From Gammaproteobacteria bacterium 50_400_T64 (GTDB taxonomy: Bacteria > Pseudomonadota > Gammaproteobacteria > Pseudomonadales > Porticoccaceae): 64,000 nucleotides of DNA. Below are positions 39,108 through 49,844 of this stretch, one piece after another (within the stretch, counting starts at the first letter, position 1; each line of letters opens with the position of its first letter). The position numbers and the translations under genes are program-made. The notes under the pieces were generated by a model that saw nothing but the letters and a program-made list of their open reading frames with translations, was not told the origin of the DNA and did not search any database. The stretch spans positions 149,331-213,330 of the forward strand of contig MAAS01000013.1 of assembly GCA_002162755.1 (NCBI GenBank), read 5' to 3'.

Positions 39108-39755
39108 TTAATGAAGGCCGGCGATGTAGTTAGCGACAGCGACGATTTCCTGTTCGCTCATGTGAGCAGAGACACCGCGCATTACGTTGCCTGTGTCATT
39201 TTTACGCCCAGCGGGATCTTCGGCATCGTGAGCGGCGGTGCGGAAGGCGCGTAATTGGCTGGCGATGTATTCGGCAGATTGCCCACCAATTGCGGGGTAG
39301 CCTGCAGGGCTATTGCCGTTGCCAGCGGGTGAGTGGCAGCCAGTACAAGCGGGAACACCCGTTTCGAGATTGCCAGCACGGTAAAGGTTCTCACCGCGCT
39401 CGAGGGTTTTGGCATTGTCGACAGAGCCGTCCAAGGTACGGGTCTGCGCATTATAGTGGGCAGCGATGTCGGCAATATCTTGCTCAGATAGGGCGTTGAG
39501 CATTCCCGTCATGGCAACAACTGTGCGTTCGCCACTTTTGATATCGTTTATTTGCTTGTTGAGGTACTTCTCGCCCAGGCCTGCTAATTTGGGGAATTTG
39601 CCCATTCCCGGGTAGCTGTTGCCGTCAGCGCCGTGGCAGCCTGCGCAGGCTGCTGCTTTACCCTTGCCTGCAGCGGCATCGCCTTGTGCGAAGGCGGCTT
39701 GAGTTAAGGAAAAAGAGGCTGTGACTAGTATCAGTGCTTGCAAGCATATTTTCAT
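39108..39755 (-). CDS. Diheme cytochrome c4
   Basis: Two heme motifs CAGCHGADGNSYPG and CTGCHSPAGNGNSPAGYPAIGGQ; signal peptide MKICLQALILVTASFSLTQAAFA. Confidence 0.93.
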   Translation of the reverse strand: MKICLQALILVTASFSLTQAAFAQGDAAAGKGKAAACAGCHGADGNSYPGMGKFPKLAGLGEKYLNKQINDIKSGERTVVAMTGMLNALSEQDIADIAAHYNAQTRTLDGSVDNAKTLERGENLYRAGNLETGVPACTGCHSPAGNGNSPAGYPAIGGQSAEYIASQLRAFRTAAHDAEDPAGRKNDTGNVMRGVSAHMSEQEIVAVANYIAGLH

Positions 39756-39865
39756 CTGATATTCCGTTTGCAGGTGGGTGGCAGGGGATGGCAATAGCGC
39801 CGTTAACTTAGCGCGGCATTATATACCAACCTACAGTCTAAAATTAAGCGTTATACTGCACGGCT

Positions 39866-40489
39866 ATGAGTACTCAATTGAGCTTTACCCAGGCGGCCTT
39901 TTTACAAAGTGCCCCGACCTTAAGAGAATGCCCCGAAGATACTGGTGCAGAAGTCGCTTTTGCGGGCCGTTCTAATGCTGGCAAGTCCAGCGCCATCAAT
40001 ACCCTGACTCGTCAGGGCAAGTTGGCGCGCACCAGTAAAACACCGGGCCGCACCCAGTTGATTAACCTGTTTTCACTAACAGAAGATAAACGGTTGGTGG
40101 ATTTACCCGGTTATGGTTTCGCGAAAGTGCCGAAGGCGATGAAAGCACGCTGGGATAAAAACCTGGCGGAATACCTGCAAGGCCGCCAGTCCCTGAAAGG
40201 GCTAATTTTATTGATGGATATCCGCCACCCCCTGCGGGACTACGACTGGCAGATGATTGCCTGGTCGGCAGATTGCGGCATGCCAGTGCATGTGCTGTTG
40301 ACCAAGGCCGATAAGCTGAAAAAAGGCCCGGCAAAGAGTACTTTGTTACAGGTGCGTAAGGTATTGGAAGAGGAAGGCCTGGATGAAATTGCTTCAGTGC
40401 AAATGTTTTCGGCCCTTAAGCGCAGTGGCATTGAAGAGTTAGAAGGCGTTTTACGTTCGTGGCTAGCTGAGCCATTGCTTGAGTCATAG
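39866..40489 (+). CDS. engB: Ribosome biogenesis GTPase EngB/YihA
   Basis: [50 protein letters not shown]. Confidence 0.95.
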   Translation: MSTQLSFTQAAFLQSAPTLRECPEDTGAEVAFAGRSNAGKSSAINTLTRQGKLARTSKTPGRTQLINLFSLTEDKRLVDLPGYGFAKVPKAMKARWDKNLAEYLQGRQSLKGLILLMDIRHPLRDYDWQMIAWSADCGMPVHVLLTKADKLKKGPAKSTLLQVRKVLEEEGLDEIASVQMFSALKRSGIEELEGVLRSWLAEPLLES

Positions 40490-40530
40490 TTATCTTTTGG
40501 CGCATTAGCTGGGGGATAAAAAAGCGGGCA

Positions 40531-40556
40531 AAAAAAACCGGCGCAGAGCGCCGGTT
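40531..40556 (-). terminator. Rho-independent terminator for minus-strand transcription (polA/sRNA)
   Basis: Minus strand: AACCGGCGC-TCT-GCGCCGGTT followed by a T tract. Confidence 0.88.
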
Positions 40557-40628
40557 GAAGTGTGCGGATGGAAATACCTAGAGGGGGAGGTTTCCATCCG
40601 TGATTAAAGCCTGGGGCTTATCACTTGC
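40531..40628 (-). ncRNA. Candidate Spot 42/ErsA-position sRNA with three hairpins and U-tract terminator
   Basis: Located in the polA-engB convergent gap. Minus-strand hairpins tile 40624-40600, 40600-40565 (10-bp perfect plus 2-bp stem, loop UCCCCCUCUA) and 40556-40536 followed by U8. GAACTT-N16-TCTTA lies upstream. Confidence 0.6.
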
Positions 40629-40634
40629 AAATAA

Positions 40635-40661
40635 TAAGACCGAGGTGTGGCGGTAAAGTTC
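40635..40661 (-). promoter_or_regulatory. SigmaE/AlgU-like promoter: GAACTT (40661-40656), 16-nt spacer, TCTTA (40639-40635)
   Basis: Close to the ECF sigmaE/AlgU consensus (GAACTT N16-17 TCtga); directs transcription into the candidate sRNA. Confidence 0.55.
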
Positions 40662-40684
40662 ACAAGTAAAAGAAATAATCCATT

Positions 40685-43438
40685 TTAATGTGCCTCATCC
40701 CAGTTTTGTCCACTGCCAATATCGACGATCAGAGGTATGTCCAGGGTGGCTGCTTCTTCCATGTGTTGTTTCAGCCCCGCAGTAATCTCCTTCAGTTCGC
40801 TATTCGGTACTTCCAGTACTAATTCGTCGTGTACCTGCATAATGATTTTGGCACCGGTGTTATCACCTTTTTCTTGTAGCCATTGATCGACGGCAATCAT
40901 CGCTTTTTTGATGATGTCGGCAGCTGTTCCCTGCATTGGGGCATTGATTGCTGTGCGCTCTGCCGCCTGGCGTTGCATACCGTTGCGGGCATTGATTTGT
41001 GGCAGGTAGAGGCGACGACCAAACAAGGTTTCGACATAACCCTTCTCGGCAGCGCTTGATTTGATGGTTTCCATATAGACTTTCACGCCGGGGTAACGCT
41101 CGAAATACAGATCGATGTATTCCTGGGCCTGATTGCGACCAATATTCAACTGTCGCCCAAGGCCGAAAGCTGACATGCCGTAGATCAAACCAAAGTTAAT
41201 AGCCTTAGCATTGCGCCGCTGATCACTGGTGACATCGTCGAGTTCAACGCCAAACACTTCGGCAGCCGTAGCCTGGTGCACATCGAGGCCGTGGGCGAAA
41301 GCATCCAGCAAGCCCTTGTCACCGGAGAGGTGAGCCATAATCCGCAGTTCAATTTGCGAGTAATCCGCTGCCAGTAGCGTGTAGCCTGCAGGGGCGATAA
41401 AGGCCTGACGAATGCGTCGGCCCTCTTCACTGCGCACGGGAATGTTTTGCAGGTTGGGGTCAGAGGATGAAAGCCGCCCCGTCGCGGTTACTGCCTGGTG
41501 ATAAGAGGTGTGAATGCGCCCGGTATCGGGGTCCATCATGGTTGGCAGTTTATCGGTGTAGGTCGACTTTAATTTACTGAGACTGCGGTGCTCGAGAATG
41601 ATCTTCGGCAGAGGGTAGTCGAGGGCAAGTTCAGCCAGTACGGCTTCCGCCGTTGACGGTGCGCCCTTGGGTGTTTTCTTGACCACCGGTAAGCCCAGTT
41701 CGGTAAAAAGAATTTCGCCCAACTGCTTTGGCGATGCCAGATTAAAGGCTTTACCTGCAGTTTCATGGGCCTGCAGTTCTAGCTCATCGATACGCTTACC
41801 CAGTTGTTGGCTTTGCTCGTTCAGCTTGTAGGCGTCGATGAGCGCCCCATTGCACTCGATACGAGAGAGCACGGGAACCAGAGGGATTTCAATGTCAGTG
41901 AGCACATTCGCCAAACTTTCTTCGTCGCTCAGCCGTGGCCATAAATTCTGATGCAGACGCAGGGTAATGTCAGCATCTTCGGCGGCATAGGGGCTGGCTT
42001 CTTCGATGGCGATTTGATTAAACGTGAGCTGGCCTTTGCCCTTGCCAGCGATATCCTCAAAGTGAATGGTGCTCTCGCCGAGATGCGTCAGGGCCAGGGT
42101 ATCCATATCGTGGCGCGAGCCGGTGGAATTGAGCACGTAGGATTCGAGCATGGTGTCAAAGGCGATGCCACGCAGGGTAATGTCGTAGCGGGCTAGCACG
42201 CTCATATCGTATTTCAGGTTTTGCCCGACCTTGGCGAGTTCGGGGTTTTCCAGTAGCGGTTTGAGTTGTGCCAGTACAGCGGCGCGGTCGAGCTGATCGG
42301 GTACGCCGAGATAGTCGTGGGCAAAGGGTAGATAAGCCGCTTCGTGGGGGCTAATGGCGAACGACACGCCGACTAGCTGAGCCTGCATATAATTCAGGCT
42401 GGTGGTCTCGGTATCGAAGGCGAAGAGTTCGGCTTGCTGCAAACGCTGTAGCCATTGGTCAAGATCGGCCTGGGTCAAAATGGTGCTGTAGTGAGTCTCT
42501 GCTTTGTTTTCCTGTACTGGGGCTGTGCCGCTGGCCTCGGCGTTTTGGCTATCGAGTAAATCCTCAACCCAGGTTTTAAATTCGGCTTCTTTAAACAAGG
42601 CGAGCAACTGATTCTGGTCTTCGGGGGTGTTGGCCAATTGATCGGCAGAAACGTCCAGTGGTACATCGAGCTTAATGGTCGCCAATAGCCGCGATAAATA
42701 ACCCTGCTCTTTATGCTCGGCGAGTTTTTCCGGCATTTTCTTGGCACCGCGAAACTCGAGACTGCGAACCTTTTCAAGATCGTTGTAAATCGCGTCCATA
42801 TCGCCCAGCCCCTGTAAAATGGCCAGCGCGGTTTTTTCACCGACGCCAGGAACACCGGGGATATTGTCGGCTTTATCGCCGACCAGGGCGAGATAATCGA
42901 TGATCAGCTCAGGTGGTACACCAAACTTTTCTTCGACACCTGCGGGGTCGAGCACCGTTGCCGTCATGGTGTTCACCAGGGTGATGTGCTCGTTCACCAG
43001 CTGGGCCATATCTTTGTCGCCGGTGGAAATAATTACCGGCAGGGCAAGCTCAGTCGCCTGTTGGGCGAGGGTGCCGATCACGTCGTCTGCTTCCACCCCC
43101 GGAATGATTAATAGCGGTAGGCCCATGGCGGCAACAATGTCGTGAATGGGCTGAATTTGCTCGCGCAATTCGTCGGGCATCGGTGGGCGGTGGGATTTGT
43201 ATTCTGCGTACAGTTCATCGCGAAAGGTTTTGCCCTTAGCGTCGAACACTACGGTGATGGGGCTGTCGGGGTAATCCTTCTGCAAGCGCCGTAGCATCGA
43301 AGTTACGCCTTTTACTGCGCCGGTCGATTGTCCCTTTGAATTGGTCAACGGCGGTAAGGCGTGAAAGGCGCGGTACAAATAGGATGAGCCGTCGACAAGG
43401 ACGAGAGGGGCTGAAGCGGGGGCGGTAGTAGTACTCAT
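40685..43438 (-). CDS. polA: DNA polymerase I
   Basis: Full-length 917 aa; exonuclease FDTETTSL, polymerase [61 protein letters not shown]. Confidence 0.98.
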   Translation of the reverse strand: MSTTTAPASAPLVLVDGSSYLYRAFHALPPLTNSKGQSTGAVKGVTSMLRRLQKDYPDSPITVVFDAKGKTFRDELYAEYKSHRPPMPDELREQIQPIHDIVAAMGLPLLIIPGVEADDVIGTLAQQATELALPVIISTGDKDMAQLVNEHITLVNTMTATVLDPAGVEEKFGVPPELIIDYLALVGDKADNIPGVPGVGEKTALAILQGLGDMDAIYNDLEKVRSLEFRGAKKMPEKLAEHKEQGYLSRLLATIKLDVPLDVSADQLANTPEDQNQLLALFKEAEFKTWVEDLLDSQNAEASGTAPVQENKAETHYSTILTQADLDQWLQRLQQAELFAFDTETTSLNYMQAQLVGVSFAISPHEAAYLPFAHDYLGVPDQLDRAAVLAQLKPLLENPELAKVGQNLKYDMSVLARYDITLRGIAFDTMLESYVLNSTGSRHDMDTLALTHLGESTIHFEDIAGKGKGQLTFNQIAIEEASPYAAEDADITLRLHQNLWPRLSDEESLANVLTDIEIPLVPVLSRIECNGALIDAYKLNEQSQQLGKRIDELELQAHETAGKAFNLASPKQLGEILFTELGLPVVKKTPKGAPSTAEAVLAELALDYPLPKIILEHRSLSKLKSTYTDKLPTMMDPDTGRIHTSYHQAVTATGRLSSSDPNLQNIPVRSEEGRRIRQAFIAPAGYTLLAADYSQIELRIMAHLSGDKGLLDAFAHGLDVHQATAAEVFGVELDDVTSDQRRNAKAINFGLIYGMSAFGLGRQLNIGRNQAQEYIDLYFERYPGVKVYMETIKSSAAEKGYVETLFGRRLYLPQINARNGMQRQAAERTAINAPMQGTAADIIKKAMIAVDQWLQEKGDNTGAKIIMQVHDELVLEVPNSELKEITAGLKQHMEEAATLDIPLIVDIGSGQNWDEAH

Positions 43439-43548
43439 GATATAGATTTTATTGCTGGCAGTGGCTGAGGCGGGCTAGGATACACTATCTTTATCAGGCG
43501 ACATTTAGCCGCACTGATATTTAACAGTAAGTAGGTTGAGGGCGAACA

Positions 43549-44550
43549 ATGGCCGTATTTACCCGGATTGATCCTATCGAGTTGCAGGCGTTGCTGACAG
43601 CTCTCGGCCTGGGCTGCTTACTGTCCACGGCGGAGGTTGCGGATGGCGTGGAAAACTCGACCTATTTTATAGAGGTGGCCGCCGAGGCGTCGACGGCTGA
43701 GGTACCCCGTCGGTTTGTTCTGACCCTGCTTGAGGCGGGCAACCGGCAGCAGGCCGCGTTTTCGACAGCCCTGGCACAACAACTGCAACAGGCGGGGCTA
43801 CCCGTGCCGCATCTGCTCAGTGATACCTCGGGCACGGCGCTGCACCGCCTGTCGGGCAAGCCCGCCCTAATTTGTGCGCGCATTGAGGGGGCGCATCCAC
43901 AGCAAGTCACCGAGGCCCACTGTAGGTCGATCGGCGCGTTTCTCGGCACTATGCATACAATGGGTGAAAACTTTACCATCAGCCACTTCAATTTGCAGGG
44001 CTTGCCCTGGGCACAGGTGACGTTGGATACGTTGATTGCGGAGTTACCCGAGAAAGCGCAATTGTCAGCGGGTGATCAGGCGTTATTACAAGAGCAAATA
44101 GCCCGTTATCGAAAACTCTGTGAACACGGTGCGGGGTTACCCATTGGCCCCGTTCATGCTGACCTGTTTAGGGATAACACCTTATTTGTCGGTGAAGAGC
44201 TAAAAGCGGTGATCGACTTCAACAGCGCCTGCACGGACTACCTACTGCTCGATGTGGCCATTGCGGTGAATGACTGGGCCTGCAAAAAAAATGGTGAGCT
44301 AGACCCTGCATTGGTTATCGCTTTGCTCGATGCCTATCAGCAGCAGCGGCCGTTGACGCTGGTTGAGCGTCAAAACTGGCAGGATATGCTGTGTTTCAGC
44401 GCGGCGTTATTCTGGATGTCACGCTTGGTGACACGCCATTTGAATACTACTGATTTAACGCAGCGAGAAGATAAAGACCCGAACGAATACCGCCAGAAAT
44501 TGCAGCACCGTTTACTGGGGGTTGTGGCTATTCCCCCGGTGAGTGATTGA
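43549..44550 (+). CDS. thrB: Homoserine kinase (ThrB type with APH-like fold)
   Basis: MAVFTRIDPIELQALLTALGLG..GVENSTYFIE..PIGPVHADLFRDNTLFVGEELKAVIDFNSACTDYLLLDVAIAVNDW. Confidence 0.92.
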   Translation: MAVFTRIDPIELQALLTALGLGCLLSTAEVADGVENSTYFIEVAAEASTAEVPRRFVLTLLEAGNRQQAAFSTALAQQLQQAGLPVPHLLSDTSGTALHRLSGKPALICARIEGAHPQQVTEAHCRSIGAFLGTMHTMGENFTISHFNLQGLPWAQVTLDTLIAELPEKAQLSAGDQALLQEQIARYRKLCEHGAGLPIGPVHADLFRDNTLFVGEELKAVIDFNSACTDYLLLDVAIAVNDWACKKNGELDPALVIALLDAYQQQRPLTLVERQNWQDMLCFSAALFWMSRLVTRHLNTTDLTQREDKDPNEYRQKLQHRLLGVVAIPPVSD

Positions 44551-45427
44551 GGGTGGCTCGTTCGCTGGTATTCGATAAGCAGACGGTGAGTTTGTTGCCG
44601 ATACCTTCAATCAATTGAATATAAGCTTTGTCGCTTAAAGGGATGTCTGCACCCAAAGGGTCAATAACGACAGTCTTGGCATGCAGGTTGTTCGCGAGTT
44701 GTTCAACTCTGCCATGGTTGTGCCGAGGTTCGGCAATAATACAGCTCACGTCGCTTTGGCTTAGCAGTTGGTGGAAGTCACGAGCGCCGCTACTGAGCCC
44801 CGTGTTCGCTTTCAGCGCGCCGGACTGATGCAGGTCAAAAGCCTCGGCAAAGTGGCCGAAGGCATCGTGATCAACAATAAAATTTACCTGCTGCAGTGTT
44901 TTTAGCTGCGCGGCTGTTTTGTCATTGGTGACGCTCAGTTGCTGATTGAAAAGCTGCTGGGCGGTGAGCACTTGTTCGCGTTGCTGCGGGTAGTGGGCGG
45001 CAAGCCAGTTGCTAACTTCGGTGGCGATCACGCGGCCATTGTTCGGGTTCATCCAAATATGTGGGTCGCTCTTGTCGGCTTGTCCTTCACTGGAGGGGGT
45101 GGGGCTGAGCCATTGGATGTCGGGCAGCTCCGCTGCGGTAATCACCTTTTCGGGGCGCAGGGCTGTGACGCTTTTACTCAGAAAGCCTTCCATCTCCGGG
45201 CCAACCCAGAGCAGGAGATCTGCCTGGGCAATTAGCGCTCGGTCGGCGATACGCAGGGAATAATGATGGGGCACTTCGCTGTCGGGCAGTAGCTGGCGGA
45301 TTTCGACACTGTCACCGGCAACGGCTTTAACCAGCATCGTCATGGGGCGAATCGTGGTGACCACCAGCGGTTTTGCCATGAGTTGAGCGGCAAAGAATAA
45401 CAGTGAGGTAAGAAGTAATAGCTTCAT
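44528..45427 (-). CDS. znuA: Zinc ABC transporter substrate-binding protein
   Basis: PLVVTTIRPMTMLVKAV..PHHYSLRIADRALIAQADLLLWVGPEME..DPHIWMNPNNGRVIA..DHDAFGHFAEAFDL; divergent from zur. Confidence 0.93.
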   Translation of the reverse strand: MKLLLLTSLLFFAAQLMAKPLVVTTIRPMTMLVKAVAGDSVEIRQLLPDSEVPHHYSLRIADRALIAQADLLLWVGPEMEGFLSKSVTALRPEKVITAAELPDIQWLSPTPSSEGQADKSDPHIWMNPNNGRVIATEVSNWLAAHYPQQREQVLTAQQLFNQQLSVTNDKTAAQLKTLQQVNFIVDHDAFGHFAEAFDLHQSGALKANTGLSSGARDFHQLLSQSDVSCIIAEPRHNHGRVEQLANNLHAKTVVIDPLGADIPLSDKAYIQLIEGIGNKLTVCLSNTSERATLNHSPGE

Positions 45428-45445
45428 TGGTGTGGCTTCATCTTT

Positions 45446-45460
45446 TGTTATGTTATAGCA
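45446..45460. promoter_or_regulatory. Candidate Zur box TGTTATGTTATAGCA
   Basis: Two mismatches to TGTTATAWTATAACA core; in the znuA/zur intergenic region. Confidence 0.55.
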
Positions 45461-45472
45461 TTGGCTAAAGAG

Positions 45473-45487
45473 TGTAATAATATAACA
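45473..45487. promoter_or_regulatory. Candidate Zur box TGTAATAATATAACA
   Basis: One mismatch to TGTTATAWTATAACA core; in the znuA/zur intergenic region. Confidence 0.7.
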
Positions 45488-45552
45488 GTAATTCCCCGGG
45501 TATGATAAAAAGTTTGGCCTAAGCTTTAGGGGATAGGGAAGAGGCTTGTCGA

Positions 45553-46062
45553 ATGATCAGTAATTCTACCACTGCCTATCAGCAGCATGATCACCATCGC
45601 TGTTTAAAGGCTGCACTGCAGCAGGCGCGAAACCGCTGTAGTGCTCGTAAGGTGCGTCTCACCCCCATTCGTGAATCGGTGCTGCAGTTACTTTGGCAGA
45701 GTCACCGCCCTTTGGGGGCCTATAAAATTATTGACCAGCTCTCCGCTTCAAGAGGCAAGCGCATACTCCCGCCCACGGTGTATCGCGCCCTCGATTTTCT
45801 TCTCGAGGTGGGTTTGATCCATCGTTTGGCGACCTTGAATGCTTATATCGGCTGCCCCTTCCCCGACAGTGTGCACAGCGATTATTTTTTGCTCTGTCGT
45901 GAGTGCGGTAGTGTTGCCGAGTGCAGTGCCGAGAGTGTTAATAAAGCCATTGTTTCAACGGCGCAGCGGGCGGGCTTTGTCGTCGAAAGTCAGACGGTTG
46001 AAATTCTTGGACTGTGTACACCCTGCCGCGAAACGGCCGCTCAGCAGCAGGCGGATGAATAA
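45553..46062 (+). CDS. zur: Zinc uptake regulator, Fur family
   Basis: VRLTPIRESVLQLLWQSHRPLGAYKIIDQL..PPTVYRALDFLLEVGLIHRL..FLLCRECGSVAEC..CTPCRET. Confidence 0.93.
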   Translation: MISNSTTAYQQHDHHRCLKAALQQARNRCSARKVRLTPIRESVLQLLWQSHRPLGAYKIIDQLSASRGKRILPPTVYRALDFLLEVGLIHRLATLNAYIGCPFPDSVHSDYFLLCRECGSVAECSAESVNKAIVSTAQRAGFVVESQTVEILGLCTPCRETAAQQQADE

Positions 46063-46866
46063 ATGACAGCGTTAATTGAATTGCGGGGGGCGGGTAAGTC
46101 CTTTGCCAATCGGACGGTGTTGCAGGCGGTTAACCTCAATTTGGTACCCGGGCGCATCGTTACGCTGATTGGCCCCAACGGGGCGGGTAAAACCACGCTG
46201 GTGAAAATTGTCCTCGGCCTGTTGCAGCCCGATACCGGCAGCGTGCAGCGCTCGGTACAGCTGCGGGTGGGCTATATGCCGCAGAAGTTGCATATTGATC
46301 CCACGCTGCCCCTACAGGTTGATCGTTTTTTACAGTTTGCCAATGCCGATACAGCAGTCTGCTTAGCCGCCCTGGATCGTGTCGGTATCGCCCATCTCAT
46401 CAAGCAACCCGTTAGCGGTCTGTCCGGTGGTGAAATGCAACGTATGTTGTTGGCCCGAGCACTACTGCGAAAACCCAATCTTCTGGTGTTGGATGAGCCA
46501 GTGCAGGGGGTGGATGTTACCGGGCAGGAGGCACTCTACCAGTTGATCGGCGAATTGCGCGATGAGCTCAATTGCGGGATTTTAATGGTCTCTCACGACC
46601 TGCATCTGGTAATGGCGGCGACCGACGAAGTGGTCTGCTTGAACCAGCATGTTTGTTGCCACGGCACGCCGCAGCAGGTCTCGGTTGATCCGGAATTTGT
46701 CGCCCTGTTCGGGGCCAAAACGGCACTCTATACCCATCATCACGACCATGAGCACGGTTTGCACAGTGGTGTTGTTAATGGTGCTACTAGCGGCTTGAGG
46801 GATGCGACCTGTAGTCATGACACGGCTCAGCAGGCTGCGAAAGAGGGGAGTCAGCCCGATGTATGA
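46063..46866 (+). CDS. znuC: Zinc ABC transporter ATP-binding protein
   Basis: Walker [13 protein letters not shown], signature [16 protein letters not shown], Walker [16 protein letters not shown]; His-rich tail [11 protein letters not shown]. Confidence 0.95.
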   Translation: MTALIELRGAGKSFANRTVLQAVNLNLVPGRIVTLIGPNGAGKTTLVKIVLGLLQPDTGSVQRSVQLRVGYMPQKLHIDPTLPLQVDRFLQFANADTAVCLAALDRVGIAHLIKQPVSGLSGGEMQRMLLARALLRKPNLLVLDEPVQGVDVTGQEALYQLIGELRDELNCGILMVSHDLHLVMAATDEVVCLNQHVCCHGTPQQVSVDPEFVALFGAKTALYTHHHDHEHGLHSGVVNGATSGLRDATCSHDTAQQAAKEGSQPDV

Positions 46867-47653
46867 CTTCCTCTTTTTGGCCTTATTTGCGGGGCTGGGT
46901 GTAGCGCTCGTCGCCGGGCCAATGGGCTCGTTGGTGGTGTGGCAACGCATGGCTTACTTTGGCGACACCCTCGCCCACGGTTCATTATTGGGTATCGCGC
47001 TGGGGCTGTGGTTTTCGTGGAGCAACTCCATCGCGGTGGTTGTTGTCTGCCTGTTCATTGCGGGCTTGCTCATCGTTTTTGAGCGGCAGCATTTATTGGC
47101 GACGGATACGGTGCTGGGCATCCTCTCCCACGGCTCGCTAGCCCTGGGTTTGGTGGCTTTAACCCTGATACCCGGTGCCCGTACCGATATGGAAGCCCTG
47201 CTATTTGGCGATATTCTTACCGTGACGACGGCGGAAGTTACTGTCGTCTGGTTGATGGCGGCCTGTGTGTTGATCGCCCTGTGGCGGCTCTGGCCTTCGC
47301 TGCTGGCGATCACCGTGCACGAAGATCTGGCGCGGGTAGAAGGGGTGCGAGTGGATGTCGTCAAAGCGGTATTGAAACTGCTGCTGGCGCTAGTAGTGGC
47401 CATTTCGATGAAAGTGGTCGGGGTTTTATTAATTACAGCACTGTTGATTATTCCCGCTGCGACGGCGCGCCATTTTGCTAAAACGCCGGAGCAAATGGCC
47501 GTGTTGGCTAGCATCATTGCGATGCTCGCTGTATGCGCTGGACTGGCCGCATCGTGGTGGCTAAATACTCCGGTCGGCCCCTCCATTGTGGTTAGCGCTA
47601 GCTTGTTCTTTGTGCTGGTACTTGCGGGTCGTGGTTATAGGCCCTTAGCCTAG
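46859..47653 (+). CDS. znuB: Zinc ABC transporter permease
   Basis: [52 protein letters not shown]-3 permease pattern; overlaps znuC. Confidence 0.95.
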   Translation: MYDFLFLALFAGLGVALVAGPMGSLVVWQRMAYFGDTLAHGSLLGIALGLWFSWSNSIAVVVVCLFIAGLLIVFERQHLLATDTVLGILSHGSLALGLVALTLIPGARTDMEALLFGDILTVTTAEVTVVWLMAACVLIALWRLWPSLLAITVHEDLARVEGVRVDVVKAVLKLLLALVVAISMKVVGVLLITALLIIPAATARHFAKTPEQMAVLASIIAMLAVCAGLAASWWLNTPVGPSIVVSASLFFVLVLAGRGYRPLA

Positions 47654-48421
47654 CTCAAACTCATCGTCTGCTATGTAGTTGACGGTGCAGTTTTTCCCTC
47701 GCTGTTTGGCATCGTATAGCGCCAGGTCTGATTGACGGATCATTTCGTCGATATCGATAGGAATCGTGTTGGGCTTGTGGGTGGTGACCCCTATGCTGAG
47801 TGCTAGATGCACGGGCTCGTTATTGACTTTAAAAGGGTTTTCTTTCAACACCGCCTGCAGTTTTTCCGCAAAGTGTAGGGCGCCTTCTTTGTTGGTATCG
47901 GGTAGGAAGGCGATGAGCTCATCGCCGCCGAAGCGAGCAATCAGGTCGCTATCTCTTTTTACCGCGTTAATATACTGGCCGACACGGTGTAGTGCGTTAT
48001 CGCCTATCAGGTGCCCGTGCTTGTCATTGATCGTTTTAAAGTTATCAATATCAATAAATAACATGGAGACAGCTGTTTGTTTTCTCTGAGCAAAGCTAAG
48101 CAGGCTTGCGGCCTGGGCAATCAATGCTCGCCGCGACATTAGCCCTGTTACGGGGTCATGAGCAGCGAGTATTCGATTTTCATCTTCAAGTTCAAAAACC
48201 TTAAAAAGCAGGGTGAAAAAAGGGAAAGAGACTATTGGCGCAATAATCGCTGGCACAATGATTGAGACTATTGTGTTCGACGGTGGTACTTCCGCGTCGA
48301 TAATGAGGTGAACAATATTAGTGAGGATGAGAGAGGCGATGATAGTCGCCAGAGTCACCAATATGACGGTCATAAACCGACCAAGTTTCTCAACAATTTT
48401 TCGCATAATACATTGTGCCAA
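47645..48421 (-). CDS. Membrane-anchored diguanylate cyclase (GGDEL variant)
   Basis: Two N-terminal TM segments; AHDPVTGLMSRRAL..DIDNFKTINDKHGHLIGD..RDSDLIARFGGDELIAFLP including RxxD I-site. Confidence 0.9.
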   Translation of the reverse strand: MAQCIMRKIVEKLGRFMTVILVTLATIIASLILTNIVHLIIDAEVPPSNTIVSIIVPAIIAPIVSFPFFTLLFKVFELEDENRILAAHDPVTGLMSRRALIAQAASLLSFAQRKQTAVSMLFIDIDNFKTINDKHGHLIGDNALHRVGQYINAVKRDSDLIARFGGDELIAFLPDTNKEGALHFAEKLQAVLKENPFKVNNEPVHLALSIGVTTHKPNTIPIDIDEMIRQSDLALYDAKQRGKNCTVNYIADDEFELG

Positions 48422-48465
48422 TGGTGTATGGGGCTGGCTCCTTCAGCCTCCTTTTATGATGTTGC

Positions 48466-49749
48466 TTAGCTAAGTGATTGTAAGACTTTTTTGGCGGCAT
48501 GTAGCGTTTGTTCAATATCTTGCTCGCTCAGCGCCGCTGAGATAAAGCCTGCTTCATAGGCCGCCGGTGCGAGGTAAACCCCTTCCTGCAACATGCCGTG
48601 AAAGAACTGATTAAAGCGTTTGGTATCGCAATCCATCACCTGCTGGTAGTTGCTGACGCTGCTCTCTTCGGTAAAGAATACACCAAACATTGTACCGATG
48701 TGATTGGTGGTGAAAGGGATGCCTGCCGCCGCTGCTTCACTTCTCAGGCCTTGCACTAACTGTTCCGCTTTGGCAAATAAGGGCGGATAAAAACCCTCAG
48801 CATTGAGTAACTCAAGAGTTGCTAGCCCCGCCGCCATGGCGACCGGATTACCCGACAGCGTGCCCGCCTGATATACCGGCCCGAGCGGGGCGATTTGCTC
48901 CATAATTTCGCGCTTGCCGCCAAAGGCACCGACCGGCATGCCACCGCCGATGACTTTGCCGAGGGCGATTAGGTCGGCATCGATACCGTAGTGGCCAATA
49001 GCGCCTTTGGGGCCGACGCGAAAGCCGGTCATCACTTCGTCAATAATCAGCACCGTGCCGTGGCGGGTGCATTCGCTGCGCAGGGTTTCGAGAAATCCGG
49101 GCAGCGGCGGGATACAGCTCATATTGCCAGCAACGGGTTCGACGATAAGTGTCGCTACCTGATCGCCGATTTCAGCAAAGGCGGCCTCTACGGCGGCGCA
49201 ATCATTGTAGGGCAGGGTGATGGTGAGCTCGGCCAGTGAGGCGGGCACGCCGGGTGAGCTGGGTACGCCGAGGGTCAAGGCGCCGGAGCCGGCCTTCACC
49301 AGCAATGAGTCGGAGTGGCCGTGGTAGCAGCCCTCGAACTTGATGATTTTGTCGCGCCCGGTAAAGCCCCGCGCGAGGCGGATGGCGCTCATCGTGGCTT
49401 CGGTGCCCGAGTTGACCATGCGCACCATGTCGAGCCCGGGTATGTGGTCGCAGAGCTTATCGGCAAGCTGGGTTTCGAGCTCGGTGGGCGCACCAAAACT
49501 CAGGCCCTTGTCGAGCTGTTGGCGAATACTGTCGAGTACTACTGGGTGGCCGTGGCCGAGAATCATTGGCCCCCAGGACTGCACATAATCGATATAGCGC
49601 TTGTCATCGGCATCGTAAAGATAGGCGCCCTGGGCGTGATCGAAAAAAACCGGACTGCCACCGACGGCTTTAAAGGCCCGCACCGGTGAATTAACCCCGC
49701 CGGGGATGTGGCGTTGGGCGTCGATAAATAGCTGTTCTGAACGATTCAT
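48466..49749 (-). CDS. hemL: Glutamate-1-semialdehyde 2,1-aminomutase
   Basis: [78 protein letters not shown]. Confidence 0.97.
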   Translation of the reverse strand: MNRSEQLFIDAQRHIPGGVNSPVRAFKAVGGSPVFFDHAQGAYLYDADDKRYIDYVQSWGPMILGHGHPVVLDSIRQQLDKGLSFGAPTELETQLADKLCDHIPGLDMVRMVNSGTEATMSAIRLARGFTGRDKIIKFEGCYHGHSDSLLVKAGSGALTLGVPSSPGVPASLAELTITLPYNDCAAVEAAFAEIGDQVATLIVEPVAGNMSCIPPLPGFLETLRSECTRHGTVLIIDEVMTGFRVGPKGAIGHYGIDADLIALGKVIGGGMPVGAFGGKREIMEQIAPLGPVYQAGTLSGNPVAMAAGLATLELLNAEGFYPPLFAKAEQLVQGLRSEAAAAGIPFTTNHIGTMFGVFFTEESSVSNYQQVMDCDTKRFNQFFHGMLQEGVYLAPAAYEAGFISAALSEQDIEQTLHAAKKVLQSLS

Positions 49750-49844
49750 AAAAGGCCGCTGTATTGTCTTCGTGTTGATGGGAGGCAGGGGTGCATTATG
49801 GGTTGTTGGTGGGCTTGAGAAAAGCCGAGAGTTTGAAGGGTGGC

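Noticed and set aside
40565-40600. Second hairpin as an independent rho-independent terminator for engB
   Set aside because: No T tract on the plus strand after it; better explained as an internal hairpin of the candidate minus-strand sRNA.
46954-47586. 210-aa minus-strand ORF opposite znuB
   Set aside because: Low-complexity Thr/Ser/Ala-rich composition typical of antisense of a membrane protein gene.
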